A DNA stretch of 55,538 bases from Mastigamoeba balamuthi (Eukaryota > Evosea > Mastigamoebida > Mastigamoebidae). Positions 1 to 11,333 of the stretch are shown one piece after another (position 1 is the stretch's first letter; every line of letters begins with the position of its first letter). The position numbers were made by a program, and so were the translations under genes. The stretch lies in contig CACRSC010000040.1 in assembly GCA_902651635.1 (NCBI GenBank), positions 201,636 to 257,173 of the forward strand, in the 5' to 3' direction. Under the pieces are notes generated by a model, which worked only from the letters and a program-made list of their open reading frames with translations, did not search any database and had not been told where the DNA came from.

Positions 1-2047
1 GAGGGCGCGCACCCCGATGATGCTGGCGGGCATCAGGAGCATCTCGAGGCCGGTCCAGGTCATGTAGCCAGTCTGGAAGGCGCGGACGGGGAGGGAGGCG
101 TTGCGGGGGTCCCACTCGACGAGGTGGAAGCGCACGTAGCCGTCGCTGCCGGCGGGGGCGGTGGTCATGACCTCTGCGCCGGCGCCCCTGGCGGCGAGGG
201 CGTAGCGCATGCCGGGCCTGCAGCCGGCCCAGCCGAGGGTCCTGGCGGCGACGGCGTTGGCGGCCCTGGCGGTGCAGGCGAGGACGGTGCCGCCCTTGAC
301 CCAGTTCTTCTGGACGATCTTCTCCAGGCCCGGGGCGCAGGCCACCGCGTCCCTGCGCTCGCCCATGCACGTGGCGTTGACGGGGATCCACGTCTGCGCG
401 CTCGCCTCGAGCGGGCAGATGAAGGCCTCGTTGGCCAGCGAGTGCTGCTGCGCCCAGTACGCCGCGCTGTGCCCCAGCCACGTGCCCCACGAGTTCTTGA
501 TGATCAGCCCCCCCGTCGTGTGCTCCTGCATCTGCCCCGGCAGCCCCGTGTCCACCCGGAACTCGTCGTTCCACCCCACGACCAGCATCGCGTGGCCCCC
601 GGAGATGTGCGGGTACCTGCGCAGAGAAGAAGTCCCTCGGGATTAACAGTAGGAGTGCAGAAATCAACTGAATGCGCGAATTTGTCGGCGTACTTGTGGA
701 GGCCGAAGACGCCCTGCTTGTTGTAGCCGTTGAGGACGATCTCGGCGCAGCAGCCTGTGGAGCTGGTGGAGCAGGGGTGGCTGCAGTGGAGGCACTGCTG
801 CGTGTGGTAGACAGTGGTCTTGTTGTCGTCGCAGGGGATCGAGTACGTGGCCAGGAACACCGCGTGGCTCCACGCCAGCGCCACCTGTTTCTCGTAGAGC
901 AGCCTCTTGATGGCGTCGATCGTGTGCACCGACTGCACGCTCTTCACCTGCGGCCTCCAGAGTTGAGAAACTCCTGCTTAAATAAGCTCCAAGAGGGAAG
1001 GAAAGAGAATGATCAAGTCTTGGGCCAGACGGGACAACTGATTGATTTCCTAATGATGCAATGAACCAATTACAAAATATGGCTTTCAAACAGGTATTTT
1101 CAAAACAGAACATAGTTCACCATTGAAGGAAATCAAGTGAGACAATATTATATACAATTCATCAATTATCCACGGGCGTGCCTTGAAGGAGATGGGGTTG
1201 CTGCTGACAGCGTCGTCGATGCCGTCACACGTGAGCTCGCCGTTACCTGTTGGCGTGTAGGGGCAGACGGCCGTGGGGAGGACGTAGGGAGTGACCTTGC
1301 TGCCCATGTAGTAGAGCCACTCGGGCTCCCCGTCATCAGTCGTCCCCTGCGGGGGCCCAGCGAAGCAGAACTTGTCCTCGGGGTGCGCCTTGCAGTAGCG
1401 CACCATCCCGATGCCGTCTGATAATGCCCATGCACTTGGTTAATCAATCCCCATCCCCCATCCCTTCCCCCAGTCGTGTGTTAGGCGGTGGGCGTTAGAA
1501 ATAGCGGCTTCCCACCCTCCCAGTCGTGAGGTGGGCAATTGGCGTACAGGCCTGCTCCGAGAAGGAGACGTACTCGTCCTCGGCGAGGAAGCCCTTGGCG
1601 ATGCCGTTCTTGCGGTAGCTCGACTCGATGACGCCGATGGTCGAGAAGACCCTGAGGGCACGGCCAGAAGGGTCAGGCGGACTCGGCACTGGGAGGGGGG
1701 CTGGCGCACCAGCAGGTGCCCCGATTGGCCTGGTCCTTGACGGGCGTCAGGGCGGCGTCGGGCAGCACGAAGGCCCTGGGCAGCTGGACGGGCAGCACGA
1801 TGCTCGGCGGCTGCTGCTGTGCGCCCTTGATGTCGTTCTGCGTATGCGCAGCCCAGAGTGTCAGCACCCAGAGCAGGGCACAGAGAGGGAGAGGCGCCGC
1901 AATGATTGTCAGCAGTGGGCGGTGTGAGAAACGCACGGCCTTGTCGTGGAGATCCGAGCCGTAGACGTAGACGCCGATGAGGGTGGTGGCCGCGAGGACC
2001 ACTGCGATGCCCGTCAGCGCGACCGAGAGCTGTGAACTGAGCCCCAT
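1..2047 (-). CDS. Papain-family (C1A) cysteine protease with N-terminal membrane anchor, 3' partial
   Basis: Five exons: 2047-1710, 1651-1548, 1417-1174, 954-694 and 616 to beyond base 1; phases join in frame. Residues ~8-30 and ~44-66 are hydrophobic, so the protein probably starts with one or two membrane spans instead of a plain signal peptide. The protease domain follows: VKDQANRGTCW at the exon 1/2 junction holds the oxyanion Gln and nucleophile Cys (about residue 112), the start of exon 5 has GGHAMLVVGW with the catalytic His, and further on IKNSWGTWLG gives the catalytic Asn. All catalytic residues are present, so the enzyme is probably active as an endopeptidase in a lumenal or extracellular compartment. 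I see no obvious I29-type prodomain. The C-terminal part beyond NSW is long and runs off the window. An in-frame upstream ATG at 2191 exists, but 2047 directly precedes the hydrophobic segment. Confidence 0.85.
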
Positions 2048-3653
2048 GTCGAGGAAGAAAGATATTGCTGTTGTACGAGTGTGCGGGCCCTCCTCACGAG
2101 AATGCGAATGAATGTGAGAGGAGAGGGTGTGCAGGGGTGTGCTGACGTGTCCCACAGAAAAAATGGGGAAGGAGATGACGACGATATCCACGGAGGGCTA
2201 AATGCCAGACAGTGTGGCATTCCCGTTGTGCAGAGCCTCTGCACCACGGGCCTCATGCATTTTCTCTGGCAGTTGCCCTCGCTGGGACGTTTTTACTCGC
2301 GTCGGCGAATTGCGAAAGCGCCTTCACCCCCTCCCTCGTTTTCCCGTATGCCCTCCGCTGCCTGGTCCTCGCAGGCCAGCGCAGTGCGGGGAGGGACGCG
2401 AGAGCCCTGTGTGGCCCACTGCGGCGGGTTGTACCGCGTCGTTGCCCAGCCGGCCACTGGACTTCCCCAGGGCCAAGCGGCGTTGGCTTCTTCGGGAGGA
2501 ATAAACACGTCCGAAAACGGCGACCACCAGTGCACTACGTCGAGGAAAATCCGCGAGGAAGTGGGGTCGCCTGTGTGCGTGCACCGAGGGCAGGGGGCAA
2601 TCAGCCCTCGCAGTGTGGGCGCAATGGGGCGCCCCCAGAGGACCTCGTCGTGGCTGTGAGTCTCCACAGAGTGAGAAAGCTCTAAGGCAGCAGCTGTCTG
2701 ACGTCTCTGTGTGGCATGATGGCAAGTCACACACCGAGAGAGAGCGCAGACAGCTGCGGCTGCGCGAACACGCGAACTCCCCAGCGCCATCATTTCGCAA
2801 GCGACGAGGGGCGTTGGTGCCCCACTGGAGGGCAATTTGCTTTCTGTTCGATTGCCCCCGAGTCCGTTCCACTAGAGAAACACCTGGAGTGCGACGCCTC
2901 TGTCGGAGCTCACTCGCCACCAGACGATGCTGCAAGGCCAGTGCTGGCCTCGAACAGGCGCGCCACGAGGGGAGTAGAGGCCCGCCAGTGCGCTGCGACC
3001 GACGACGGTCCTGGACCCCCCGGAGAACTCGACGCTCCCGGCGACCGCACAGCAACCCGCGCCCCAGTGAAGTACGGGCAGGCCGAACGCGGCGCTACAG
3101 ACGGCTGGGGAGAGGGCACCGAGCAGCGCGGAGTTCGCGTGGGCGTAGCAGCCGTAGAACCTGCCTCAGCGCCAGCCGGTCTGCGTGCAGTCACCGACGG
3201 CTGCTCGGTGGCGCGGAGAGAACAAGGAAAACTGCCGTTAACGCCTCGCACTGGCTCCGGAGTGCCCCGCCCGGATTGGCTCAAACTCGCGGGGCTGCCT
3301 CTCCGCTTCGGAACGCGCAACTCCGGTGCCTCACGGTGCTCCCGTGCAGGTCGCCCTTGGTGCGCATAGACGTGGGAGATGTGGTTTGTCCTGTGCCGAT
3401 GACGGGCTGCATTTCGCTCGTGTGGGCGAGAATTCAAGTGTCGGCAGAGTCCATACTGCTCTTGGCAATGCTCTCTGCCGCCCCGGAGCAAGCAACGATA
3501 CCAATGAGGGAGACACAATTTTTGTGGCTCTGTCTGAGCTCTGTTCACATGGTTTGGGGCGCGTGTGTGGGCCGTGGTCACTCTGGTGCCCTCAGAGAAG
3601 AGGACCCTCGGGCCTCTTACTCCCTTCCCACCCAGCCCCCTGGACTCTCTCCA
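2048..3653. other. Spacer without a convincing gene
   Basis: Several long open frames run here on both strands, but none shows a recognisable domain, coherent splice structure or conservation between the repeat units. From about 3080 on the sequence is the first copy of the spacer of the downstream tandem array (see 3080-7300). Confidence 0.5.
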
Positions 3654-4076
3654 TCACAGCGGTATGGCCTCCGCGGGGATGCTGGCGCAGGCCACGAGGT
3701 TGGTCATGCAGATGCCCGCCTGGCAGTCGAGGCAGGCCTGGCCCGTGGGGTGCACAGAGCACGCCCTCGCGCAGTGCCTGTCGACACAGGCCCTGTACTC
3801 CCCAAAGCACTCTGCACAGCCTGCGCGGGGTCAGTGCGTCAGTCCCGAGCGTCCACGAGCGGCGTGCAGCGAACTGGCGGTGAGCTGCGTGGCGGTGGCG
3901 AGGCAGGCGGCCGTGCAGCGCGCCCCGCTCGAGCACTGCGTGGCGCAGGTCTGGAGCGTCTGCGCAAACGTCGCTGCCTGGGCGGCCAGGACGCTCCTGT
4001 CCCCGCTGTTGTCGCAGCTGGCGAGGGCTACTGCGGCCACGACGGCCACGATGGCGATGACTCTGCTGGCGTTCAT
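3654..4076 (-). CDS. Small secreted cysteine-rich protein, copy 1
   Basis: Two exons, 4076-3875 and 3820-3654, joined over a 54-nt intron, give 122 aa. Residues 1-20 (MNASRVIAIVAVVAAVALAS) form a clear signal peptide ending in a possible lipobox-like ASC. The mature part is rich in Cys in spaced pairs: CATQC, CTAAC, then in exon 2 CAEC, CVDRHC, CSVH, CLDCQAGIC. This suggests a disulfide-stabilised extracellular or lumenal protein. I do not recognise the family. The paralogue at 6117-6549 has the same exon structure and the same length, which supports both models. The donor here is GTTCGC, against GTGCGC in the paralogue. Confidence 0.75.
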
Positions 4077-6116
4077 CTTTCCTCCTGTCGGTTGCTCTGC
4101 TGTTTCTGTGCTTGTGTGGTTGGTTGCTTCTGGCTGCCTCTGTTCTTCTGGTGACGGTGGACAGAAGCTTCTCAGGGTTTTGTGCGACCCCGAGTGTAAC
4201 TAAGTTGCGGGCAGGCCGTGTGGAGGCCGTTGGATGACGTCAGGCTGAATGCCTGCCACGTGTGCGCTGCTTTTCCCCTTAGCGGCGCGAGGGGAAAATG
4301 AGGCCTTGCCGCAGGGCAGACCTCGCTGAAGTCCCACGACCCTCGTGCCCAGCCCACTCAGGTTCCCTCCCCCTGGTTTCCTCATGCGGCGGCCGACCGT
4401 GGCTCTGAACGGGCAAAAGGGTGGATGGCGGTTACCCCGGCCCGGGTGGGGAGGGCGCACCGGGGCAGTTACGACCATCGCAAGCAGCCTTCGCGTCGCA
4501 GCTTGCAGTAAGGCACAGCACGCGCTGCCCAAGGGGCGGGTCTCACGAGGGAGGGGGGCTCTGCTGCGAACCTCGGGCAGCGCTAGGGCAGGGTCGGCGA
4601 GCTGCTGCTGCTCCAGGGAGGGGCAGACGGTCAGATGCGTTGAGGTCTGGGCAATGCCGGTTTTAATGCGGTCTGCTCGAGTTGGAGAGCATGAGAGCCC
4701 TGTGGGGGGGAGGCGAGGCAACGGAGGGAGCAGAAGCAACGCTCTGCCACCACGTTGTGTTTCGTGGCGAGGGCTGCTGTCCTCCACCCTCGCGTTCTCC
4801 GACCCCACGCAGGCCAAGGCACTCCAACGGTCTGTGCGCAGTCGCCGACAGCTGCTCGCCGGTGCGCAGGGAACACGGCGTAACGGCCGTAGATCTCGGG
4901 CTGGCTTGGCAGTGCCCCTGGACAGCCTATGGATTGCAGCGAGTGGTGCCCCGCGCGAACCGCGGTTTAACCCGGCGGGGTTTGCAGCACCCCATGGTGC
5001 CCCCTGTGCCCTACGCGCCATGCGCACAGAGGTGGGCGTGTAGCTGCACCATTTTACTCGGGCGGGGGTAGAATTCAAGTGTCGGTAGAGTCCATACTGC
5101 TCTTGGTATTATTCTCTGCTGCCCCGGAGCTAACAGCGATGCCGACACGGGAGACCTCTTGTTGTGGCTCTGGCTTGGGCTCTGTTCTCATCCTCGCTGG
5201 GGGCCTGTGTCTCTGGTGTGAGGGGCAGGCTCCGGGACAGGGCCATACCGCAGGTCCTCGCTCATGTCCCCGATCCTCAAGCCCCCTTCGTGTTCCCTAC
5301 CCCCGTTTTTACACAAATTCAGACGGCAGGGATGGGCTCTGGAGTGGCAAGAACGCCGACGACAGAGTTTGGGCAGCTTCGGCGGGGCAGCTTCTGCTCC
5401 TGGGAGGGTGGGATGGCACCGCCCAGCAACGAGACGAGGCGGGCTGATCGCGCTCTCCTGCCCTTCCCTCTCCGTGCTCTCGGTCCACCTCGCTGCCACG
5501 CCGGGGAGCAATCCACAGTGGAGGAGGCGAGACCTAACGGAGGGCTCGTGGGCTCGTCGCGCGATTAACAAGAACTCTGTTCAAACTATCTCCCAGCGAG
5601 TACTGCATCCCCCTCGTACTCGGCCCTGCGCAGGCCGTCGGCTCTCCCACGCAGCAGGAGCCGATCTGTGTGCGTCACCAACGGCTGCTAGTTGGTGCAC
5701 AGAGAACATGGAAAACGGCCGTTGACGTTCTCTCGACAGCCTGTGTACCGCCAGGACTGGTTCGCCCGAAGGGGTTGCCCTCTCTGCAGCGGAATGTGCA
5801 ACTACAGCGCCTCGCGGTGCTTTGTGTGGCGCATGTATATGGACGTGTGCGTTGTGCAAGTTCCCGCCCCGGTGACGGACTGCAATTCGCTCGGGTGAGC
5901 GAGAATTCGAGTGTAGGCAATGTCCATACTGCGACTGGCATTGTTTTCCGTGTCTGATACCCGAGCAACAGCGTTGCCAATGAGGGATACACGGTTTTTG
6001 TGGCTCTGTCTGAGCTCTCTCTCTCTCTCTCTGTTCACATGCTGGCTGGGGGGCGTGTGTGGGTCTGTGTCACTGCTCTTACTCTCTTCCCACCCAGCCC
6101 CCTTGGGCTCTCCTCC
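4077..6116. other. Spacer and gene-less middle repeat unit
   Basis: This holds the upstream block of gene 1, the second spacer copy (about 4800-5170), a second upstream block (about 5170-5620) and the third spacer copy (about 5625-6060). Where the middle unit should carry a Cys-rich gene there is none. A short (CT)n run lies at about 6015-6032. Confidence 0.55.
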
Positions 6117-6549
6117 TCACAGAGGGATGGCGTCAGCGGGGATGCTGGCGCAGGCCACCAGGGTGGTCATGCAGATTCCCGCCTGGCAGTCGAGGCAGGC
6201 CTGGCCCATGGGGTGCACCGAGCACGCCCTCGCGCAGTGCCTGTCGACGCAGGCCCTGTACTCCCCAAAGCACTCCGCACAGCCTGCGCGGGGTCAGTGC
6301 GTCAGGTGAGCCCCTCCCGCGTGTGCGAGCAGCAGGCAGCAGCGCACTGGTAGTGAGCTGCGTGGCGGTGGAGAGGCAGGCGGTCGTGCAGCACGCCCTG
6401 CTCGAGCACTGCGTGGCGCAGGTCTGGAGCGTCTGCGCAAACGTCGCTGCCTGGGCGGCCAGGACGCTCCTGTCCCCGCTGTTGTCGCAGCTGGCGAGGG
6501 CTACTGCGGCCACGGCGGCCACGATGGCGATGACTCTGCTGGCGTTCAT
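6117..6549 (-). CDS. Small secreted cysteine-rich protein, copy 2
   Basis: Two exons, 6549-6348 and 6283-6117, with a 64-nt GTGCGC...GCAG intron; 122 aa. It has the same signal peptide (MNASRVIAIVAAVAAVALAS) and the same Cys framework as copy 1: CATQC, CCTTAC, CAEC, CVDRHC, CLDCQAGIC. Substitutions between copies are mostly conservative and both frames stay open, which suggests selection on both. The role is unknown. Secretion and multiple disulfides are inferred from sequence alone. Confidence 0.75.
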
Positions 6550-7455
6550 CTTTCCTCCTGTCGGTTGCTCTGCTGTTTCTGTGCTTGTGTGGTTGGTTGC
6601 TTCTGGCTGCCTCTGTTCTTCTGGTGACGGTGGACAGAAGCTTCTCAGGGTTTTGTGCGACCCCGAGTGTCATCAAGTTGCGGGCAGGCCGTGGAGGCGG
6701 TTGGGTGACGTCAGGCTGCAAGCATTTCTGCCACGTGTGCGCTGCTTTTCCGGTTTGCCGGTGCGGAGTGGCCTGCGGGCGAAGGCCATGCGGCAGACTC
6801 GCTGAAGACACACGGCCCTCGCGCAGCCCGCTCGTGTTCCCCCGCCCCCTTTCGACAAGTACCGGCCAGCCTTGGCTCTGGACCGGCAAAAACGTGTGCG
6901 GCAGTTGCCCGTGCCGGAGGGGTTACGGTTGAGGTCGGGGGGCCCAACGGGGCAGCAACGGCCATCGAGGGCGGATCGTCGCGCCCCCGCAACGAGGCAC
7001 AGCACTCTGTGCCCGAGCAGCAGGCGCCACGAGGGAGGGGGCTCTGCCGCGAACCTCGGGCAGCGCTGGTGCAGCGTCGGCGGGGCATCTGCTGCTCCGG
7101 GGAGGGCCAGAGAACAGATCGGGCACTGGGCAATCGCCCAACGACGAGTGCGGTCTGCTCGCGCTGCGCACGAGCCCTTCGGTCGCCCTGCTCTCTGCCA
7201 CGCAGAGGGAGGCAGACACCAGCAGGGCCAGCAGAGGCCACGCAGGGCAGAGCAGCGGGAGGCGCGGGGAGTAAAGAAAGCACTGTTCCGACGATATCTA
7301 AGCGAGGGCTGCCGTCCCCCCTCGCCCGCCTCGGCCCCGCGCAGGCCCGCGGCTATCCAACAGGAGGCGGCCCCCAGCGGCGCAGGTGCCCGGGAGGGGG
7401 GGGAGCGGGGGGCGCGCAGAGGGCCCCCGGCCAGGCCGCAGGGGGGAGGAGCACA
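6550..7455. other. Upstream block of Cys-rich gene 2; no gene seen
   Basis: The first ~200 bases match the region upstream of gene 1 closely, including CTTCTCAGGGTTTTGTGCGA, so they may hold the shared promoter. The remainder aligns loosely with 4400-4700 and 5200-5550. No convincing coding frame. Confidence 0.5.
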
Positions 7456-9683
7456 CTAGTTCTTCTCCTTCTCGGCCGCCTTGCCGTCCTCGGGGTCCAC
7501 CCTCTCGCCGTCCTTGTGCACCGCGTCCTCGGCCACGAAGCGCGGCTTCAGGCCCATGGGGTCCGGCGCCGCGGGGTCCGTCGACGCGGCCCCCGCGACC
7601 TTCTTCTGCGGCCGCCGCCACAGCGTCACCTCCTGCTGCTTGAAGTACCTGCGGTCCTCCTCGTCCACCAGCACCAGGTTCAGGAAGTACCTGCGCAGAG
7701 CGTGCAGGTGAGCAATTGCTGCAAGTGCCGGACATATTTCCTCTGATTTTCCGGGATTTTTCCCACGGCGGGTGAAATATCAGAGGAAAACGCAACTTGA
7801 CAGAGAACTTGTTGTGGACGTTGCGGTACGTCGGCGTCAGGTCAAAGTGGCCCAGGAACAGCCTGACGGGGAGCGACTCGCCCTTGACGGGGGCGCCGTC
7901 CATGATCTCGTACTTGGTCAGCGTCTCCGTCTCGTTGTACACGTTGGGCGCTGCATGCGTAGTGGGCCCAGATTCCAAGATTCCCCCCGGCCGGCGATTC
8001 AGAATGCGAAATATCGCAAACGTCACCAGAACGTAACGGAGCGAGGAGGGGACGCACGCTGGCCGGTGGACTCCTTCTTGAGGAGGCAGATCTCCATGTA
8101 CTTGATGCGGATGCGGACGAGCAGGAAGAACACCTTGCCAATGACGACGTCCTTGAGGTGGTACTTGCTCTTGTTGTACTCGAACTCAATGTGCAGGCAG
8201 TCCTCGATGCCCACCTGCGGCGTGTCGCGTCAGCCCGGAGCCACGCACGATGTGGCATATGACCACCCCGTGTCACATCAGGAATTCCAAGCAACAGTGT
8301 CTGGTGCCGGTGGTGGTGGTCGTGGGAAGCCAGAGCCCTCGTGCGAGAGACCACGGTGATCAGTGCCGGTTAAGGTGGTGGTGGTAGTGGTGGTGGTGGT
8401 GGTTGTGTGAGTGAGAGAGGCCCGTGTAGTATGCTGGTGGTGTTGGTTGGTTGGCTGGCTGGTAGGTGTGGAGAGGCCCGTGCGAGAGGGCGTGGTCGGG
8501 GGTACCTCCATCTTGATGGAGTTGTTCATCTCTGGGGGGCGCTGGAAGTTGACGACCCAGAGGTCGAGCTCCTTGGTGATGTTGGGCATCAGGCCGCGGG
8601 CCACCGTGGCGCGCAGGAAGTACCTCAGGCGCACGTTGATCCCGTTGTACGACTCGTACTGCTTCTCCGCGTTGATGAACTCAAACGGCAGCGTCAGCGT
8701 GTCCTGCGTCATCGCACCTGCCAGCGCCACGCCACGCCACGTCACAAGGGAACGCCGCGCGCGTCGCGCCGGCACACGAATCGGAAAAATATCGGGCGTC
8801 AGTCATTGTGGGCCCGCCACAGCCGGGGGGGTTTCTAGAAACAGCGCCGGCAGCGGGCAGGGCGGCGTACCGGCGGGGACGAGCTCGTAGAGCAGCGAGG
8901 TGAAGTCGTAGTGGTTGCCGCGGTCGTAGAAGAGCTCGATCTGGCCGATGAACTCGATCTTGATGCCGCTGTGCTCGAACCGCTTGCCCTTGGTGCTGAG
9001 CTTGATGGTCACCGCGCCCTTGACGTCCTCGTTGCCTGCGCAGAGGGGGGCGCCAGGTCAGCCCCGCGCTCCCGACCCGCACAGGGCAGAGGGGCGCTGC
9101 GCAGCCCCCCCCCGCACGGCCAGACAGCAGAGGGGACTCGTGGGGCCCACACTGTTCGATATTTTGTTTTGCTTTTCTCGACTCCCGAGAAGCTGTTGTT
9201 GTAGTTGCCGCGGGGGCTGCGCTGGACGCCGGGGACAGGGGGGGAGAGGGGGGCAGCGCACCGATGAAGCGGTAGAGCTCCTCGGACTTGCCCTTCTCCT
9301 GGTTGACGACGACCTTGCTGCGCGTCTCCGCGTCCGCGAGCGTCACGTCGACGGTGCACGGCGACCCGAACAAGAACGACTGCGAACCCACCAAACAACA
9401 CCCCCAGCACACAGCACACCCCCCCAGGGACCACCCGTCAGCCAGCGGGCGCCGAGAGTCCCAGGGCAGAGGGGCCGAGCGAGCGGGCGAGACCCGTCGA
9501 ACACGACGAGCAAAAGAGAGAGAGACGGCCCCCTGAGACCCCCCCCCCGGGTGTGGGTGTGGGGGCCACCCCGAGTGTGGGCTGGGCTGCCAGCAGCGAC
9601 GCCCCGGGGCGGTGCACGCGGGGCACACGCGGGGGGACGAGGGCCACCACCGGGCTGGGGGGAGGAGAGCGGGGGCGCACCAT
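7456..9683 (-). CDS. VPS26: Vacuolar protein sorting protein 26 (retromer arrestin-like subunit)
   Basis: VPS26 binds the VPS35 N-terminus in the retromer coat, which recycles cargo from endosomes to the trans-Golgi or plasma membrane. Exons: 9683-9681 (ATG only), 9379-9262, 9035-8871, 8717-8506, 8214-8058, 7950-7797, 7690-7456. They sum to 1044 nt, or 347 aa, with every junction in phase. Family hallmarks in order: [12 protein letters not shown] at the start, [73 protein letters not shown] and [20 protein letters not shown]. Length is normal for the family. The single-codon first exon (ATG followed at once by GTGCGC) is inferred, because the next exon begins exactly at the conserved Ser-Phe-Leu. 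Donors are GTGCGC, GTGCGC, GTACGC, GTACCC, GTGCGT and GTTGCG. This gene is the best internal check on splice-site preference here. Confidence 0.96.
7737..7789. repeat. Intronic inverted repeat in VPS26 intron 6
   Basis: TTTCCTCTGAT (7737-7747) and ATCAGAGGAAA (7779-7789) are perfect inverted arms with a 31-base loop, inside the 106-nt last intron. In the pre-mRNA this could fold and bring the splice sites together. Confidence 0.5.
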
Positions 9684-10290
9684 TGGCGAGGGGTCGATGA
9701 CAGAGGCGCTCTGCTCAGCTCACCCGCGGGGGTCGATTTGCCTGACGTGTGGATTTTTTTGCTCCCCCGTTCGGCGGATATTATTCCCGCAACGCAGATA
9801 TTTGACCCAGGATTTCCGAATCCAGAAACAACGGCGCAGGGACCCACCGTGCGGGTCCCTTGCCTCGGGTCACGTACGTGCGCAATGTGCAACACGCACA
9901 TCAACGTCGATATCTGTTCCTGAATTCACGAGATTCCGATTCGGGGGATAGATAGGAGAATCTTGGCGTTATCCATGCGGCCTGGACCTTCCGTTCTCGA
10001 GCCCATTAGAACCCGGACTGTGCAATCAATATGCACATGCCGCATACTGGGCCGGTCAGAACCTCGCAATTGAACCCCTGCGAAAACCCGAGCAATGCGT
10101 TGATTCGGGCGACCAGAGCGAGGTGCAGGCAGGCGCAGCGCACTGCACGTGTATCTGGGCTCTGACGCACGCCCTCGTGGCGTCACAGGCGGCCCCGGAG
10201 TCGCCACAACTTAACAAACACCTCCTCAGCCCCACGCACCCCAATCTGGCAACAGCTGTTGCGTCACAGCCGGAAAACACCCCTTCGGAA
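9684..10290. other. Intergenic region between divergent VPS26 and VIT-domain genes
   Basis: No gene. It is locally AT-richer than its surroundings, with GATATT/ATATTT and GATTC/GAATC words at about 9775-9830 and 9925-9965. Probably holds both promoters; no defined motif could be proven. Confidence 0.4.
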
Positions 10291-11333
10291 ATGAAAGGTC
10301 ACTGCAACGGCCTGCGGGCTGCCAACGACTCGCCGGTGCCGCTGACGGGCGTTGCGTACGAGGCGGAGGTGCTGGACTACTGCGTGCAGGTGCGCGTGCT
10401 GCAGCGGTACTGCAACAGCGAGCAGGGGCCCGTGGAGGCCACGTACGACTACCTCCTCGACCAGAGGGCCTCCGTCACCGCCTTCGCAGCCCGTGCGCTC
10501 TCCCACAGGGGTCCTCCTCCCAGGAATCTCCCTAGTTGCGGGCGTGCAATGCGAGGGGATCACGCCCTCGGGTGTTGACTTTCTGTTCTGGTTTCGACTT
10601 AGTTTTTTTTCATGCTTGTGACTTAGAGACAGAATTAAACAACCGAGGGCTGTTGCATCCCCCTGTCACTGGAGTGCACCTGCACTTTGGAGCTGTATTG
10701 TCACCCGCCACCCATGCGAGTGGAAAGCAACCACACTGTCCCGCGTGCGAGCTCTGGTCCTCATTTCTACATCTGAATCCGGCAGACCGTCTTTCCAAGT
10801 CTGTTGGAGCTCTGTTGAGGGCAATGCGGCCTCCCCAGCTTGCTGACTAACACGGCCGTCTGGGGCAGACATCGACGGCAAGATCATACGGGCCGTGGTG
10901 CAGGAGAAGCAGCAGGCGCAGGACACGTACGACGCGGCCATCGCGTCGGGCAGCGGCGCGTACATGCTGAGCAAGTCCGACGAGCACCGCGACATGTTCC
11001 GCGCCAGCGTCGGCTCCCTGCCGCCCGCCCACGAGGCCCTCGTCGAGCTGACCTACGTCACCGAGGCCTCGGCGCTCCCCGACGGCTCCGGCGTCCGCCT
11101 GTGCCTCCCGGGCGGCCCCGTCGACATCGCGGCCCCGCAGGCCCCCTCTGCGTACTCGGACGCGTTCCCCGCGCCGTTCAGCGTCAGCGTGCACGTCGAC
11201 ATGGCCGCCGGCGTCAGGGCGGCCTCGTCGCCGACGCACAGCATCGCGTACGAGGCGCTGCGGGGCTGCAGGGAGGGCCGCGTGGCGTACAGGTCCGACA
11301 GAGGCCAGGACGGCGAGTTCGTCCTCGAGCTGC
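10291..11333 (+). CDS. VIT-domain protein (vault/inter-alpha-trypsin type), 3' end lost in assembly gap
   Basis: Exon 1 is 10291-10492 and exon 2 runs from 10869 into the gap at 11334; the 376-nt intron has a GTGCGC donor. Visible features match a VIT domain: VPLTGVAYEAEVLDYCVQVR, QRYCNSEQGPVEATYDYLLD, IDGKIIRAVVQEKQQAQDTY and DMFRASVGSLPPAHEALVEL. VIT domains usually precede a von Willebrand A domain in inter-alpha-trypsin heavy-chain-like and VWA5A-like proteins; that part would fall in or beyond the gap, so it is an expectation and not an observation. The start at 10291 is the first ATG close to the domain; upstream in-frame ATGs from 10123 are possible. Confidence 0.8.

Larger units (their letters stand above)
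3080..7300. repeat. Tandem segmental triplication around the Cys-rich protein genes
   Basis: A spacer with the landmarks GAATTC(A/G)AGTGT and GTCCATACTGC occurs three times, near 3430, 5070 and 5905. The block upstream of the genes (a GCAG-rich segment, then a gene-proximal part with a CTTCTCAGGGTTTTGTGCGA stretch) follows genes 1 and 2, at about 4077-4700 and 6550-7150. The middle unit, about 4800-5620, passes straight from spacer into upstream block and lacks the gene. The copies are clearly diverged, so the array is not recent. Confidence 0.7.

Noticed and set aside
2613-4154. 513-codon plus-strand open frame across the Cys-rich gene
   Set aside because: Arginine-rich, without domains, antisense to a gene supported by a paralogue with identical exon structure; a GC-driven shadow.
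8411-8890. Plus-strand frames across VPS26
   Set aside because: Antisense to conserved VPS26 exons; they result from GC-rich codons and a (GGT)n intronic repeat.
11053-11244. Minus-strand ORF in the VIT exon
   Set aside because: Opposite a recognisable VIT domain.
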